Program-made: the position numbers and the translations under genes
Shown: positions 48,058 through 57,451 of the stretch, one piece after another
How positions within the stretch are numbered: position 1 is the stretch's first letter
Layout of the letters: every line of letters begins with the position of its first letter
The notes under the pieces: model-generated
The model's input: only the letters and a program-made list of their open reading frames with translations
What the model was told of the DNA's origin: nothing
Database searches by the model: none
Assembly (NCBI RefSeq): GCF_003350205.1
Contig: NZ_QLLC01000009.1
Span: 1 to 64,000, forward strand
Length of the DNA stretch: 64,000 nucleotides
Reading direction: 5' to 3'
Source: Brevundimonas bullata
GTDB lineage: Bacteria > Pseudomonadota > Alphaproteobacteria > Caulobacterales > Caulobacteraceae

Positions 48058-48471
48058 TCAGTCTTCGTCCGTTCGCCAGTTCTTCGGCAGCGGTCGCAAG
48101 TCAGGTGCGGCCTGTTCGGCGGGCGTCCAGTCGCGATAGGCCTCAACGTTCGGCGCCGACTCGGCTCCGCCCGTCACCAGCGCCGGATACAAGTCGGACC
48201 AGTCGGGATTCATCCGCTCGATCAGATTGGTCTTCCAGTCGCGGGGATAGCGTTTCAGCGACTTCTCCCGCTGGATCGCATCCACGATGCTTTCGTGGGC
48301 TTCGTACCAGACCAGGCGCTTCAACCCGTATCGTCGGGTGAAGCCTTCGACGACGCCCCGCCGATGCTGATCGGTTCGCAGGATCAGGTCGCTGCTCACG
48401 CCGATGTAGATCGCCCCGTGCATCCGGTTCGCCATCATGTAGACGCCGATCAGACCGTCTCGATTGACCAT
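48058..48471 (-). CDS. GIY-YIG nuclease family protein
   Basis: A 137-residue protein with one GIY-YIG endonuclease domain. The GVY of IGVYMMANRM and the YIG of GAIYIGVSSDL mark the first strands. The catalytic Arg lies in LILRTDQHRRG, and the metal-binding Glu in DAIQREKSLKRYPRDW. A tail of about 40 residues (APDLRPLPKNWRTDED) follows. The set GVY...YIG...R...EKSLKR...NPDW matches the small stand-alone GIY-YIG genes found between operon genes in many alphaproteobacteria. It reads opposite to the pcc operon and is bracketed by two roughly 100-bp palindromes. A homing or repeat-associated function is inferred. Confidence 0.85.
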   Translation of the reverse strand: MVNRDGLIGVYMMANRMHGAIYIGVSSDLILRTDQHRRGVVEGFTRRYGLKRLVWYEAHESIVDAIQREKSLKRYPRDWKTNLIERMNPDWSDLYPALVTGGAESAPNVEAYRDWTPAEQAAPDLRPLPKNWRTDED

Positions 48472-48490
48472 TCCCCATACCCCCTTTCAC

Positions 48491-48588
48491 CGTCACCCTC
48501 GCCCTTGTGGCGAGGGTCCAGATCCGCCGACGTGAATGAACAGTCGGCCTCGCGTATCTGGATCCTAGGCACAGGGCCTAGGATGACG
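48491..48588. repeat. Double-hairpin palindromic repeat, right copy
   Basis: Hairpin CCCTCGCC-CTTGT-GGCGAGGG (48496-48516) and CCTAGGC-ACAGG-GCCTAGG (48564-48582), closed by CGTCA and TGACG. Same orientation as the 47942 copy, so the two are direct repeats around the GIY-YIG gene. Its left stem sequence differs from the other copy but keeps perfect pairing. The pccA ATG is 26 bases downstream. Confidence 0.85.
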
Positions 48589-48614
48589 AAAGCAAACGCC
48601 TTCAGGATCTGACC

Positions 48615-50591
48615 ATGTTCTCCAAAATTCTCATCGCCAACCGGGGCGAGATCGCGGTTCGCATCATCAAGACCTGCCGCAAGATGGGCATCAAGACGGT
48701 GCTCGTTTACTCGGACGCGGACGCCGGTTCGCTGGCCTGCGAGATGGCCGACGAGACCATCCACATCGGGCCGTCGCCCGCCGCCCAGTCCTATCTGATC
48801 CAGGACAAGATCGTGGACGCGGTGCGCCAGTCGGGCGCCGAGGCGGTCCACCCCGGCTTTGGCTTCCTGTCGGAAAACCCGGTGTTCGCGCGTCGTCTGG
48901 AGGCCGAGGGCATCACCTTCATCGGCCCGAATCCGCACGCCATCGAGGCCATGGGCGACAAGATCACGTCCAAGAAGTTCGCGGCTGAAGCGGGCGTCTC
49001 GACCGTGCCGGGCCACATGGGCCTGATTGAATCGACCGAAGAGGCGGTGAAGATCGCCAATGAGATCGGCTATCCGGTCATGATCAAGGCCAGCGCCGGC
49101 GGCGGTGGCAAGGGCATCCGCGTCGCCCATTCCGACGCCGACATGGCCGAGGGCTTTGCGGCCGTGAAGGCCGAGGCCCTGACCGCGTTTGGCGACGACC
49201 GGGTCTTCCTTGAGAAATTCATCGTCAATCCGCGCCACATCGAGATTCAGGTGCTGGGCGACAAGCACGGCAACATCGTCTCGCTGTTCGACCGCGAGTG
49301 CTCGATCCAGCGCCGCAACCAGAAGGTCATCGAAGAGGCGCCGTCGCCCCTGCTGGACGACGCGACGCGCAAGGCCATGGGCGATCAGGCCATCGCCCTG
49401 GCGCGCGCCGTGAACTACGACTCGGCTGGTACGGTCGAGTTCGTGGCGGGGCAGGACCGCAGCTTCTACTTCCTGGAAATGAACACCCGTCTGCAGGTCG
49501 AGCATCCGGTCACGGAGCTGATCACCGGCGTCGATCTGGTCGAGCAGATGATCCGTTCGGCAGCGGGCGAGACCATGGGCTTCAAGCAGGAAGACCTGTC
49601 GATCAACGGCTGGGCCATCGAGAGCCGCATCTACGCCGAGGACCCCTATCGCGGCTTCCTGCCGTCGATCGGCCGTCTGGTGCGCTATGAGCAGCCCGAG
49701 GAAGGCGATCAGGGGGACTACACCGTCCGCAATGATTCCGGCGTCCGCGAGGGCGACGAGATCAGCATGTTCTACGATCCCATGATCGCCAAGCTATGTT
49801 CCTGGGGCGAGACGCGCGACGCCGCCGTCACCGGCATGGCCCGCGCGCTGGAGGACACCCACCTGTCGGGCGTCGGCCACAACGTGCCCTTCCTGTCAGC
49901 GGTGATGGATCAGGAGCGCTTCAAGTCCGGGCAGCTGTCGACCAGCTACATCAAGGACGAGTTCCCCGACGGCTTCCGCGGTCTGGAACCCAGCGAAGAG
50001 CAAAAGGACATCTTCATCACCGTGGCGGCGGCGATGAACGAGGTCCTGGCCGAGCAGGCGGGCGATCCCTCGGAACGCACCGACTGGACCGTCCTGATCG
50101 GGCGTGAGGGTCACGAGGTGTCGTTGTCGTACGATGAGGCCGAGGATCTGGTCATTTCGCTGGATGATCGCGACCTGACCCTGTCGGAAATCGACTGGCG
50201 TCCGGGCATGGCCCAGTTCCGCGCCGTGCTGGACGACGAACCCTTCACCGCCGAGGTCAAGCGCGCGCCCGACGGCTTCGACATTCGTCACCGGGCGGCC
50301 AAGGCCCGCGTCCGCGTCCTGACGCCCAGCACCGCCGCCATGTATCAGCGCCTGCCGGAAAAGGTCGCCGCCGACACGTCGAAACTGGTGCTGTCGCCCA
50401 TGCCGGGTCTGGTCGTCGACATCCCCGTGACCGTGGGTCAGGAGGTCAAGTCGGGCGAGACCGTCGCCATCATCGAAGCCATGAAGATGCAGAACATCCT
50501 CAAGGCCGAGCACGACGGCGTGGTGAAGGCGGTCGGCGCCAAGGCGGGCGATCCGGTCGCCGCCGACGATGTGCTGGTGGAGTTTGCGTAG
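48615..50591 (+). CDS. pccA: Propionyl-CoA carboxylase alpha chain (biotin carboxylase / BCCP)
   Basis: Biotin-dependent subunit of 658 residues. The biotin carboxylase domain begins KILIANRGEIAVRIIKTCRK, with ATP loop KASAGGGGKGIRVA and catalytic YFLEMNTRLQVEHPVTELI. A PCC-type linker (BT domain) leads to the biotinyl domain with EAMKMQNIL, where Lys624 is biotinylated. The length of 658 residues with a mid-linker is typical of alpha-proteobacterial PccA. The mutase gene begins with no gap after its stop, so pccA, mutA, mutB and the epimerase gene form one operon. Confidence 0.97.
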   Translation: MFSKILIANRGEIAVRIIKTCRKMGIKTVLVYSDADAGSLACEMADETIHIGPSPAAQSYLIQDKIVDAVRQSGAEAVHPGFGFLSENPVFARRLEAEGITFIGPNPHAIEAMGDKITSKKFAAEAGVSTVPGHMGLIESTEEAVKIANEIGYPVMIKASAGGGGKGIRVAHSDADMAEGFAAVKAEALTAFGDDRVFLEKFIVNPRHIEIQVLGDKHGNIVSLFDRECSIQRRNQKVIEEAPSPLLDDATRKAMGDQAIALARAVNYDSAGTVEFVAGQDRSFYFLEMNTRLQVEHPVTELITGVDLVEQMIRSAAGETMGFKQEDLSINGWAIESRIYAEDPYRGFLPSIGRLVRYEQPEEGDQGDYTVRNDSGVREGDEISMFYDPMIAKLCSWGETRDAAVTGMARALEDTHLSGVGHNVPFLSAVMDQERFKSGQLSTSYIKDEFPDGFRGLEPSEEQKDIFITVAAAMNEVLAEQAGDPSERTDWTVLIGREGHEVSLSYDEAEDLVISLDDRDLTLSEIDWRPGMAQFRAVLDDEPFTAEVKRAPDGFDIRHRAAKARVRVLTPSTAAMYQRLPEKVAADTSKLVLSPMPGLVVDIPVTVGQEVKSGETVAIIEAMKMQNILKAEHDGVVKAVGAKAGDPVAADDVLVEFA

Positions 50592-51986
50592 ATGACGACC
50601 TTTCCCACGCCGAGCCCGCTGGAGTGGCGGGAACAGGCCGAGAAGGCGCTGAAGGGGCGGGCGATCGAAAGCCTGCTGCACCTCGACGCCGACGGCCTGA
50701 TCATCCGGCCGCTCTATGCCGACGCGACCGGGGTGCAGGCGCTTCGTGCGCCGCGCACGACGGACGCCGAGGGGCGGGCGTGGGACCTGCGCACACTGGT
50801 CGAGGGCGACGAGGCGGCGGCGGTCAACGCCGCCGTCCTGACCGACCTTGAAAACGGCGCCGCCTCGGTGGTGCTGAAGGGCGCGTTCACGACGGACGAG
50901 ACGGCGCTGGCCGCCGCCCTCGAGGGCGTGGCTCTGGAACTGGCGCCGGTGGCGCTGGACGCAGGCTTTGACGGGGTGAAGGCCGCCGAGGCTCTGGCGG
51001 CCGTGGCCAAGGGTTCGCCCCGCGCCCAGCTGCAGTTCCACCTGGACCCCATCTCGGCCTTTGCCGAAGTCGGGCCCGAATCTGGGAAAGGCGAGATCGA
51101 CGCCGCCGTGACCGAGGCCGCTGAGGCCGCCGCGCGTCTGGCCGGGACCTATCCTGAGGCCAGGCTCTTCCTCGCCTCAGGCCGTGTGGTGCATGAGGCC
51201 GGCGGTTCGGCGGGGCAGGAACTGGCCTTCGCCGCCGCCAGCGCCGTCGCCTACGTCAAGGCCGCCGTCCTGGCCGGCCTGACCACCGAACAGGCGCTGA
51301 AGGGCGTGGTGCTGGGCGTCTCGGTCGACGCTGAATATTTCGACGCCCTGGCCAAGGTCCGGGCGATGCGTCTGATCTGGGCCAGTGTCTCCAAGGCCTT
51401 TGGCCATGAGACCCCCGCCATCATCGAGGCCCGTTCGTCGCGGCGGATGCTGTCGGCGCGCGATCCCTGGCCCAACCTGCTGCGTCTGACCGCCGCCGGG
51501 TTTGCCGGCGCCGTCGGCGGCGCCGACGTGGTGGTGCTGGACGCCTTCACCCGCGCCGAGGGCCGCCCCGACGCCTTCGCCCGGCGTCAGGCCCGCAACA
51601 CCCAGCTGGTGCTGATGGAAGAGGCCAATCTGGGCCGGGTGGATGATCCCGCCGCCGGCTCCTGGTTCCTGGACAGCCGCACCCGCGATCTGGCCGAGGC
51701 GGGCTGGAAGGAGTTCCAGTCGATCGAAGCCGAAGGCGGCGTGGTCGACGCCCTGAAGCACCACCTGATCCAGCCGCGCGTCGAACGCGCGCGCGGCCAG
51801 CTGGAGGCCGCGCTGAAGGACGGCGCCCGCCAAATGGTCGGCGTCACCAAATACGTCGACCCCGATCCGCGCCCGGCCCCTGTCGAGGCCGCCGATCCCG
51901 CCTTCGTCCCGGTGCGCCACGGCGCCCTGACCCCGGTGCGCTTCGCCGCGCCGTTTGAGATCGCGTCCGAGGAGGCCGCCCAGTGA
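50592..51986 (+). CDS. mutA: Methylmalonyl-CoA mutase small subunit
   Basis: Non-catalytic partner of the heterodimeric B12-dependent mutase, 464 residues. It opens with [20 protein letters not shown], then a mutase-like TIM barrel ([36 protein letters not shown]). It lacks a C-terminal cobalamin-binding domain (no DxHxxG), as expected for the small subunit. ATG follows the pccA TAG directly, and its last bases overlap the GTG start of the large subunit by 4 bases. The gene is AT-poorer than pccA, with an Ala-rich first half. Confidence 0.93.
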   Translation: MTTFPTPSPLEWREQAEKALKGRAIESLLHLDADGLIIRPLYADATGVQALRAPRTTDAEGRAWDLRTLVEGDEAAAVNAAVLTDLENGAASVVLKGAFTTDETALAAALEGVALELAPVALDAGFDGVKAAEALAAVAKGSPRAQLQFHLDPISAFAEVGPESGKGEIDAAVTEAAEAAARLAGTYPEARLFLASGRVVHEAGGSAGQELAFAAASAVAYVKAAVLAGLTTEQALKGVVLGVSVDAEYFDALAKVRAMRLIWASVSKAFGHETPAIIEARSSRRMLSARDPWPNLLRLTAAGFAGAVGGADVVVLDAFTRAEGRPDAFARRQARNTQLVLMEEANLGRVDDPAAGSWFLDSRTRDLAEAGWKEFQSIEAEGGVVDALKHHLIQPRVERARGQLEAALKDGARQMVGVTKYVDPDPRPAPVEAADPAFVPVRHGALTPVRFAAPFEIASEEAAQ

Positions 51987-54145
51987 GCACCTTCCCCGAC
52001 TTCACCAAGGTCGAACTCGACCTGACCACGACCGGCGTCGGACCCACGCGCGATCCCTGGCTGACGCCCGAGGGGCTGACGGTCCAGACGGCCTATGGTC
52101 CCGAGGCGCTGGACGGTCTGGACGCCATCCACGGCCTGCCGGGCTTTGCCCCCTATATGCGCGGCCCCTATCCGACCATGTACGCGGGCAATCCGTGGAC
52201 GATCCGCCAGTACGCGGGCTTCTCGACCGCCGAGGAATCCAACGCCTTCTATCGCCGCAACCTGGCGGCGGGTCAGAAGGGTCTGTCCATCGCCTTCGAT
52301 CTGGCTACGCACCGGGGCTATGACAGCGACCATCCCAGGGTAAAGGGCGACGTCGGCATGGCCGGCGTGGCCATCGACAGCATTCTGGATATGCGGACCC
52401 TGTTCGACGGCATCCCGCTGGATCAGATGTCGGTGTCCATGACCATGAATGGCGCCGTCCTGCCGATCCTGGCTCTCTATGTCGTCGCCGCAGAAGAACA
52501 GGGCGTGCCGCACGCGGCCCTGACCGGAACCATTCAGAATGACATTCTGAAGGAGTTCATGGTCCGCAACACCTACATCTATCCGCCGGCGCCCTCGATG
52601 CGGATCATCTCGGACATCTTCGCCTGGACCGCGCAGGAGACGCCGAAGTTCAACTCGATCTCCATCAGCGGCTATCACATGCAGGAGGCCGGGGCCTCGG
52701 CCGAGATCGAGCTGGCCTACACGCTGTCGGACGGTCTGGAATACATCAAGGCGGGCGTGGACGCGGGCATGGACGTGGATAGGTTCGCGCCGCGCCTCAG
52801 CTTCTTCTGGGCCATTGGCATGAACTACTTCATGGAGGTGGCCAAGATGCGGGCCGGCCGCCTGTTGTGGGCCGAAAAGGTCGCCGAGACGTTCTCGCCC
52901 AAGGATCAGCGCTCGCTGTCGCTGCGGACCCACTGCCAGACCTCGGGATGGAGCCTGGCGGCCCAGGACGTGTTCAACAACGTGCCCCGCACCATGGTCG
53001 AGGCCATGGCGGCGGCGGGCGGTCAGACCCAGAGCCTGCACACCAACGCCCTGGACGAAGCGCTTGCCCTGCCGACCGACTTCTCGGCCCGGATCGCGCG
53101 CAACACCCAGATCCTGCTGCAGATGGAGACGGGCCTGACCCGCACCATCGACCCCTGGGGCGGCAGCTTCTACGTCGAGCGCCTGACCCACGATCTGGCT
53201 GAGCGCGCCCGCGCCCTGATGGCCGAGGTCGAGGCGGCGGGCGGCATGGCCAAGGCCATTGAGGCCGGCATCCCCAAGCTGCGCATCGAAGAGGCGGCGG
53301 CCAAGACCCAGGCCCGCATCGACACCGGCAAGCAGACCGTGGTCGGCGTGAACCGCTATCTGAACGATACGCCCGACGACATTCCGATGCTGAAGGTCGA
53401 CAACGCCGCCGTTCTGACCGCCCAGATCGAGAAGCTGAAGCGCCTGCGCGCCGAGCGTGATCAGGCCGCGACCGATGCGGCTCTGGAAGCTCTGACGGCT
53501 GGCGCGCGCGGAAACGCCAACCTGCTGGAACTGGCGGTTCAGGCCGCCCGCGCCAAGGCCACGGTGGGCGAGATTTCTGACGCTCTGGAGGCCGCCTTTG
53601 GGCGTCACGTCGCCACGGTGAAGACCGTCTCGGGCGTCTATGGCAAGGAGGCGGGCAATGATCCCAAGGTCGCCCGCGCCCGCGACATGGTCGCGACCTT
53701 CGTCGAAAACGACGGCGGCCCGCCGCGCATCCTGATCGCCAAGCTGGGTCAGGACGGCCACGACCGGGGCCAGAAGGTCGTCGCCACCGGATACGGCGAC
53801 ATCGGTTTCGACGTTACCGCCGGGTCTCTGTTCCAGACGCCTGCCGAGGCCGCCAGGGACGCGGTCGAGAAGAACGTCCACGCGGTCGGCGCCTCTTCGC
53901 TGGCGGCGGGGCACCTGACGCTGGTTCCCGAACTGCGCGCCGAACTGGCCAAGCTGGGTCGTGAGGACATCATGATCGTGGTCGGCGGCGTCATCCCGCC
54001 GTCGGACGTGCAGCCCCTGTTGGATATGGGCGCCGCCGCCGTCTATCCGCCCGGCTCGGTCATCGCCGAGACGGCGGCAGACCTGATCGAAAAGCTGAAC
54101 CAGCGTCTGGGCTATGCCCAGCCGGCCCCTGCGGAGACGAAGTGA
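51983..54145 (+). CDS. mutB: Methylmalonyl-CoA mutase large (catalytic) subunit
   Basis: B12-dependent isomerase of 720 residues turning (R)-methylmalonyl-CoA into succinyl-CoA. The N-terminal TIM barrel has [40 protein letters not shown] and QDTLK-type segments such as [20 protein letters not shown]. The C-terminal B12 domain has lower-ligand His593 in [20 protein letters not shown] and GGVIPPSDV. The start is GTG, overlapping the mutA stop (GTGA). All catalytic regions are intact. A MeaB-type chaperone is not in this window. Confidence 0.97.
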   Translation: MSTFPDFTKVELDLTTTGVGPTRDPWLTPEGLTVQTAYGPEALDGLDAIHGLPGFAPYMRGPYPTMYAGNPWTIRQYAGFSTAEESNAFYRRNLAAGQKGLSIAFDLATHRGYDSDHPRVKGDVGMAGVAIDSILDMRTLFDGIPLDQMSVSMTMNGAVLPILALYVVAAEEQGVPHAALTGTIQNDILKEFMVRNTYIYPPAPSMRIISDIFAWTAQETPKFNSISISGYHMQEAGASAEIELAYTLSDGLEYIKAGVDAGMDVDRFAPRLSFFWAIGMNYFMEVAKMRAGRLLWAEKVAETFSPKDQRSLSLRTHCQTSGWSLAAQDVFNNVPRTMVEAMAAAGGQTQSLHTNALDEALALPTDFSARIARNTQILLQMETGLTRTIDPWGGSFYVERLTHDLAERARALMAEVEAAGGMAKAIEAGIPKLRIEEAAAKTQARIDTGKQTVVGVNRYLNDTPDDIPMLKVDNAAVLTAQIEKLKRLRAERDQAATDAALEALTAGARGNANLLELAVQAARAKATVGEISDALEAAFGRHVATVKTVSGVYGKEAGNDPKVARARDMVATFVENDGGPPRILIAKLGQDGHDRGQKVVATGYGDIGFDVTAGSLFQTPAEAARDAVEKNVHAVGASSLAAGHLTLVPELRAELAKLGREDIMIVVGGVIPPSDVQPLLDMGAAAVYPPGSVIAETAADLIEKLNQRLGYAQPAPAETK

Positions 54146-54567
54146 TGATCGGCGCCCTGAACCACGTCGGCGTCGCCACGCCGTCGATCGCGGACTCGAT
54201 CAAGCTGTATCGTGACATCCTGGGCGCGACCAAGATCGGCGAGCCGTTCGACCTGCCGGCCCAGGGGGTGAAGGTCTGCTTCATCGACACCCCCACGGCC
54301 CAGATCGAACTGATCGAGCCCTATGACGAGACCAGCCCCATCACCGGCTTCCTGGCCAAGAACCCCAAGGGCGGCCAGCACCACGTCTGCTTCGAGGTGG
54401 CCGACATCCACGACGCCATTGCTCAGGTGCGCGCCAAGGGCGTGACCATCCTGGGCACGGGCGAACCGCGCATCGGCGCCCACGGCACGCCGGTCGTCTT
54501 CCTGCATCCCAAGGAGATGGGCGGGGTCCTGATCGAGCTGATGGAAACGCCGAAAGAGGCGCACTGA
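54145..54567 (+). CDS. mce: Methylmalonyl-CoA epimerase
   Basis: Small vicinal-oxygen-chelate enzyme of about 140 residues that interconverts (S)- and (R)-methylmalonyl-CoA, linking pccAB to the mutase. Metal and catalytic residues: His in ALNHVGVATPSI, Gln/Glu in QIELIEP, His in GGQHHVCFEV, Glu in VLIELMETP. ATG at 54145 overlaps the mutB stop by one base (TGATG); GTG 3 bases earlier is the alternative. It is the last gene of the propionate operon, followed by a strong terminator. Confidence 0.93.
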   Translation: MIGALNHVGVATPSIADSIKLYRDILGATKIGEPFDLPAQGVKVCFIDTPTAQIELIEPYDETSPITGFLAKNPKGGQHHVCFEVADIHDAIAQVRAKGVTILGTGEPRIGAHGTPVVFLHPKEMGGVLIELMETPKEAH

Positions 54568-54571
54568 AGTC

Positions 54572-54602
54572 AAAAGGCCCGGTCGATGACCGGGCCTTTT
54601 TT
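54572..54602 (+). terminator. Rho-independent terminator ending the propionate operon
   Basis: AAAAGGCCCGGTC, loop GAT, GACCGGGCCTTTT and a T-run: a 13-bp perfect stem. Confidence 0.92.
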
Positions 54603-54625
54603 CTTGGCTGCGATCCGGCCCTTTG

Positions 54626-54743
54626 CCGTCACCCCGGATGGCCCGAAGGGACAATCCGGGGCCCGGGCGGCGGCTTCAATGGCATGGGCGGAGAAGACCC
54701 TTGCGTCTGGGTTCCGGGTTCGCTTCGCGCCCCGGAATGACGG
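54626..54743. repeat. Dispersed palindromic element (118 bp), inverted copy
   Basis: CCGTCA and TGACGG ends. Bases 54707-54743 are the reverse complement of 22057-22093 without a mismatch over 37 positions. The other arm, with CACCCCGGATGG, matches the far arm of the 22057 element more loosely. It sits between the propionate operon terminator and a convergent receptor gene. Confidence 0.8.
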
Positions 54744-54752
54744 CAGGGAGGA

Positions 54753-57251
54753 TCAGAACAGAATCTTGCGCAGACTGATCCGGAAGGTCCGGCCCAGGGG
54801 GTCCAGATAGTCGGGCTGATAGGACAGGGGCGTTTCGCCCAGCCCGTCGCGCACATCCAGCCTTTGGTCGAACAGGTTTTCGATGCCGATGCTGACGCGG
54901 GCACCCTTCAGCCACGGGTATTTCGCCACCCAGGTCTGACGCGACGACAGGTCGGCGAACAGGTTCAGGTTCACCGTGGTCAGGTCCGAGAAGGTCAGGT
55001 CGTCAGTCGGCGACGAGCCGCCGCTGATCCGCGTCGACTCTTTCCAGTTGGCGTTCAGGAAGCCGCCCATGCCGCTCTTGAACAGGCCGGCCTGGAACTG
55101 GACCTCGTTGCGCGACTGGCCGCCGCGCGCGCCGATGGCGGCGCCGTCCAGCAGGTCCAGCACCGGCAGGCCGTCGCGGATCGTGATTTCATCCTGAATG
55201 CGATAGGTGTGATAGAGTGAGACGTTGAACCGGCCCTGGCCGGGCTGCATCGCGGCCCCACGCCCGCCGCGTCCGCCGCCGCCCATTCGCATGCCGCCGC
55301 CGCCGGGGGAAGGACCGCCCGCGCCCGGACCACCGCCGGGTCCGCCGGGGCCGCGGCCCATGCGTCCGGCCGCCGCCGGGTCGGGCTTGCCGAAGGGGGT
55401 CGAGAAGTTCAGGCTCCAGCGGATTTCCTGCTGCTCGGCCTTCTGGAAGTTCAGCGGGCGGGCGTCGATGGACAGCAGATTGCCGTCCGTGTCGCGGGTG
55501 AAGCGCTCGGGCAGGGCCGCTTCCAGTTCCGGTGTGATGGTCGGGAAGGCGGCGATGGAGCCTTCGACCTCGGTCCGGGTGTAGTTGGCCGTCAGCCGCA
55601 GGTCCTTGTCCTTCAGCGGCGTCAGGTTGAAGCCCAGCTTCAGCACGCGCTTGGTCTCTTCGGACAGGCCGGCGTTGCCGCCTTCGATGCGGGTGATGTT
55701 GACCGATTGGCCGGTGCGGAAGTCATAGACCGGCACGTTCGGCGTCGAGATGGTCGGGTCGTTCAACTGCGATATCGACGGCGGGCTCTGTTCGTCGGCC
55801 CAACTGACGTTGAAGTTGAGCGGGGTCCACGGCGACCAATTCAGGCCGACCGTATAGGCGCTCAGCCCGCCGAAGTCGGACAGGTCCTGATAGGCCAGGT
55901 TCAGGTTGGCCGACAGATCGCCCAGCACGCCCAGAACCTCTCGGTCGCGGCTGGCGATGGGCAGGTTGAAGTTGCCCGATGCGCTGGTCCGGTCGCGCGA
56001 CAGCGAGCGCTCCGAGAAGACGCTGGTCTTCAGGTCTGCATCATAACGCAGGCTTTCGGAATCCAGGGTCTGGGTGTCGAAGCCGACCTTGAAGGTCGAG
56101 GTCAGGGCGCCCGCAGGGCCCTCCCAGGCGGTGCCGTTGATGACGCCTTCAAGATTGCCGCTGCTGGACACGGATCGGGCGGTGTCGAAGGGCAGGCGCG
56201 GCGCCTTGTCGGCGTCGCCGAACGGATCGATCACGCCCGCCGTCACCCCGGCTTGCAGCGTGTCCTGATCCAGTCCGCGCCCGGTGCGGGTCTTGGTTTC
56301 GGTGCGGTCATAGCCGCCGGTCAGCGTCCAGCGCCAGTCGCCCAGATAGCCGTCCACCAGGGCCCCGACCTTGCCCGCCAGGGTGTCGGTGGTGCGCGAC
56401 AGGGCGTCGGGGGCGTTCAGGTAGAGCATTTCCGTCACCGTCGACGGCGGCACGGCCAACTGGACGCTCGGGAGGCCCTGATAGGACAGCCGCGAGGTGT
56501 CCTCCAGACTGGCGCTCAGCGTCAGGGCGGTGGTGTCGTTCAGGTCGCGCACCAGCGAACCGGCGACCGAGGCCTGTTCCTGCTTGGCCAGCAGGGTGCG
56601 GTAGGCGGTCGGGTCGCCGTCTTCCCGCTGGATATTGCGTTCGGTCTCGAACAGGGGCGTGTCGTTCTCGTATTCCAGATCCAGCGTCGTGCGCTGCTTG
56701 CCGGCGATGCGCAGGATATTGCTTTCCAGATCGCTGACGGTGCGGCCGCCTGCATCCGGGCGGCGGACGCTGGCCTGCATCGTCAGCGAGCGGAAGTTCG
56801 CTTTCAGCACGAAGTTCACCACGCGCTGATCGGCGCTGTAGCCATAGGAGAGGGCGGTTTCCTCGGGCAGGATCTCGGTGCGTTCGATGGCCTCGGGCGG
56901 GATGCCGCGGATTTCCTGGAAGCCCGAGATGCGCCGTCCGTTGACCAGGAAGACCGGCGCGCCGCCGCGCGAGCTGCGCGTCACCGGCTCCAGCAGGGTC
57001 ATCAACTCCTGGATGCTGCTGGCGCCGTAAGCCTTCAGCTGTTCTTCATCCAGCACCAGCTCGGGCTCATAGTCGCCCAGGGCCGCGCCCCGGCGTCGGC
57101 TCGACACAGCCTGGATCTCGCCCAGGTCATAGGCCTCCTGCTCTTCAGCCGCAGGGACGGCGGGCGTCTGGGTCTGCGGCGCGACCGCGGGCGTCGTCTC
57201 CGCATTGGGATCGAGCGAGGCGAGAGCGAGAAGCAGAACGACGGGTGACAT
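54753..57251 (-). CDS. TonB-dependent receptor-like outer-membrane protein with Gly-rich loop
   Basis: An 832-residue outer-membrane protein. A short signal (VVLLLALASL) and Pro/Thr-rich linker are followed by a TonB-plug-like region (FLVNGRRISGFQEIRGIPPE, ERTEILPEETALSYGYSADQ). A large barrel ends in GRTFRISLRKILF, and the last residue is Phe. About residues 625-672 are an unusual Gly/Arg/Met-rich stretch (RMGRGPGGPGGGPGAGG and GGGGMRMGGGGRGGRG) in what would be an extracellular loop or late barrel insertion. Ligand unknown. It belongs to the plug-degenerate receptor type common in Caulobacterales (inferred). It is separate from the ZnuD-like gene. Confidence 0.85.
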   Translation of the reverse strand: MSPVVLLLALASLDPNAETTPAVAPQTQTPAVPAAEEQEAYDLGEIQAVSSRRRGAALGDYEPELVLDEEQLKAYGASSIQELMTLLEPVTRSSRGGAPVFLVNGRRISGFQEIRGIPPEAIERTEILPEETALSYGYSADQRVVNFVLKANFRSLTMQASVRRPDAGGRTVSDLESNILRIAGKQRTTLDLEYENDTPLFETERNIQREDGDPTAYRTLLAKQEQASVAGSLVRDLNDTTALTLSASLEDTSRLSYQGLPSVQLAVPPSTVTEMLYLNAPDALSRTTDTLAGKVGALVDGYLGDWRWTLTGGYDRTETKTRTGRGLDQDTLQAGVTAGVIDPFGDADKAPRLPFDTARSVSSSGNLEGVINGTAWEGPAGALTSTFKVGFDTQTLDSESLRYDADLKTSVFSERSLSRDRTSASGNFNLPIASRDREVLGVLGDLSANLNLAYQDLSDFGGLSAYTVGLNWSPWTPLNFNVSWADEQSPPSISQLNDPTISTPNVPVYDFRTGQSVNITRIEGGNAGLSEETKRVLKLGFNLTPLKDKDLRLTANYTRTEVEGSIAAFPTITPELEAALPERFTRDTDGNLLSIDARPLNFQKAEQQEIRWSLNFSTPFGKPDPAAAGRMGRGPGGPGGGPGAGGPSPGGGGMRMGGGGRGGRGAAMQPGQGRFNVSLYHTYRIQDEITIRDGLPVLDLLDGAAIGARGGQSRNEVQFQAGLFKSGMGGFLNANWKESTRISGGSSPTDDLTFSDLTTVNLNLFADLSSRQTWVAKYPWLKGARVSIGIENLFDQRLDVRDGLGETPLSYQPDYLDPLGRTFRISLRKILF

Positions 57252-57399
57252 GAAGAGTCCTGGCTAGACCGGAAGCTTGGGGCGTCGACCTGCTTGAAGA
57301 CCGATGTGCGCCGAATAGTGGCGGGACGATCTCCGTCAGATTAACAGCCTGTAATGACGCGGAAATGTCACAGCAGGCCCGACAGTGATCTAACGCAGA

Positions 57400-57430
57400 A
57401 AGGGGCGGCGTCCGTCGCACGCCGCCCCTT
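57400..57430 (-). terminator. Terminator downstream of znuD-like gene
   Basis: AAGGGGCGGCG (57400-57410) and CGCCGCCCCTT (57420-57430) form an 11-bp stem. Read on the minus strand it is followed by TTTCTG. The plus side also has a T-rich tail. Confidence 0.75.
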
Positions 57431-57451
57431 CTTTTTTCGGCTCCGATGAAA

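Noticed and set aside
47942..48588. Repeat pair as a CRISPR array
   Set aside because: Only two long palindromic copies with a coding gene between them; no short regularly spaced direct repeats and no cas genes.
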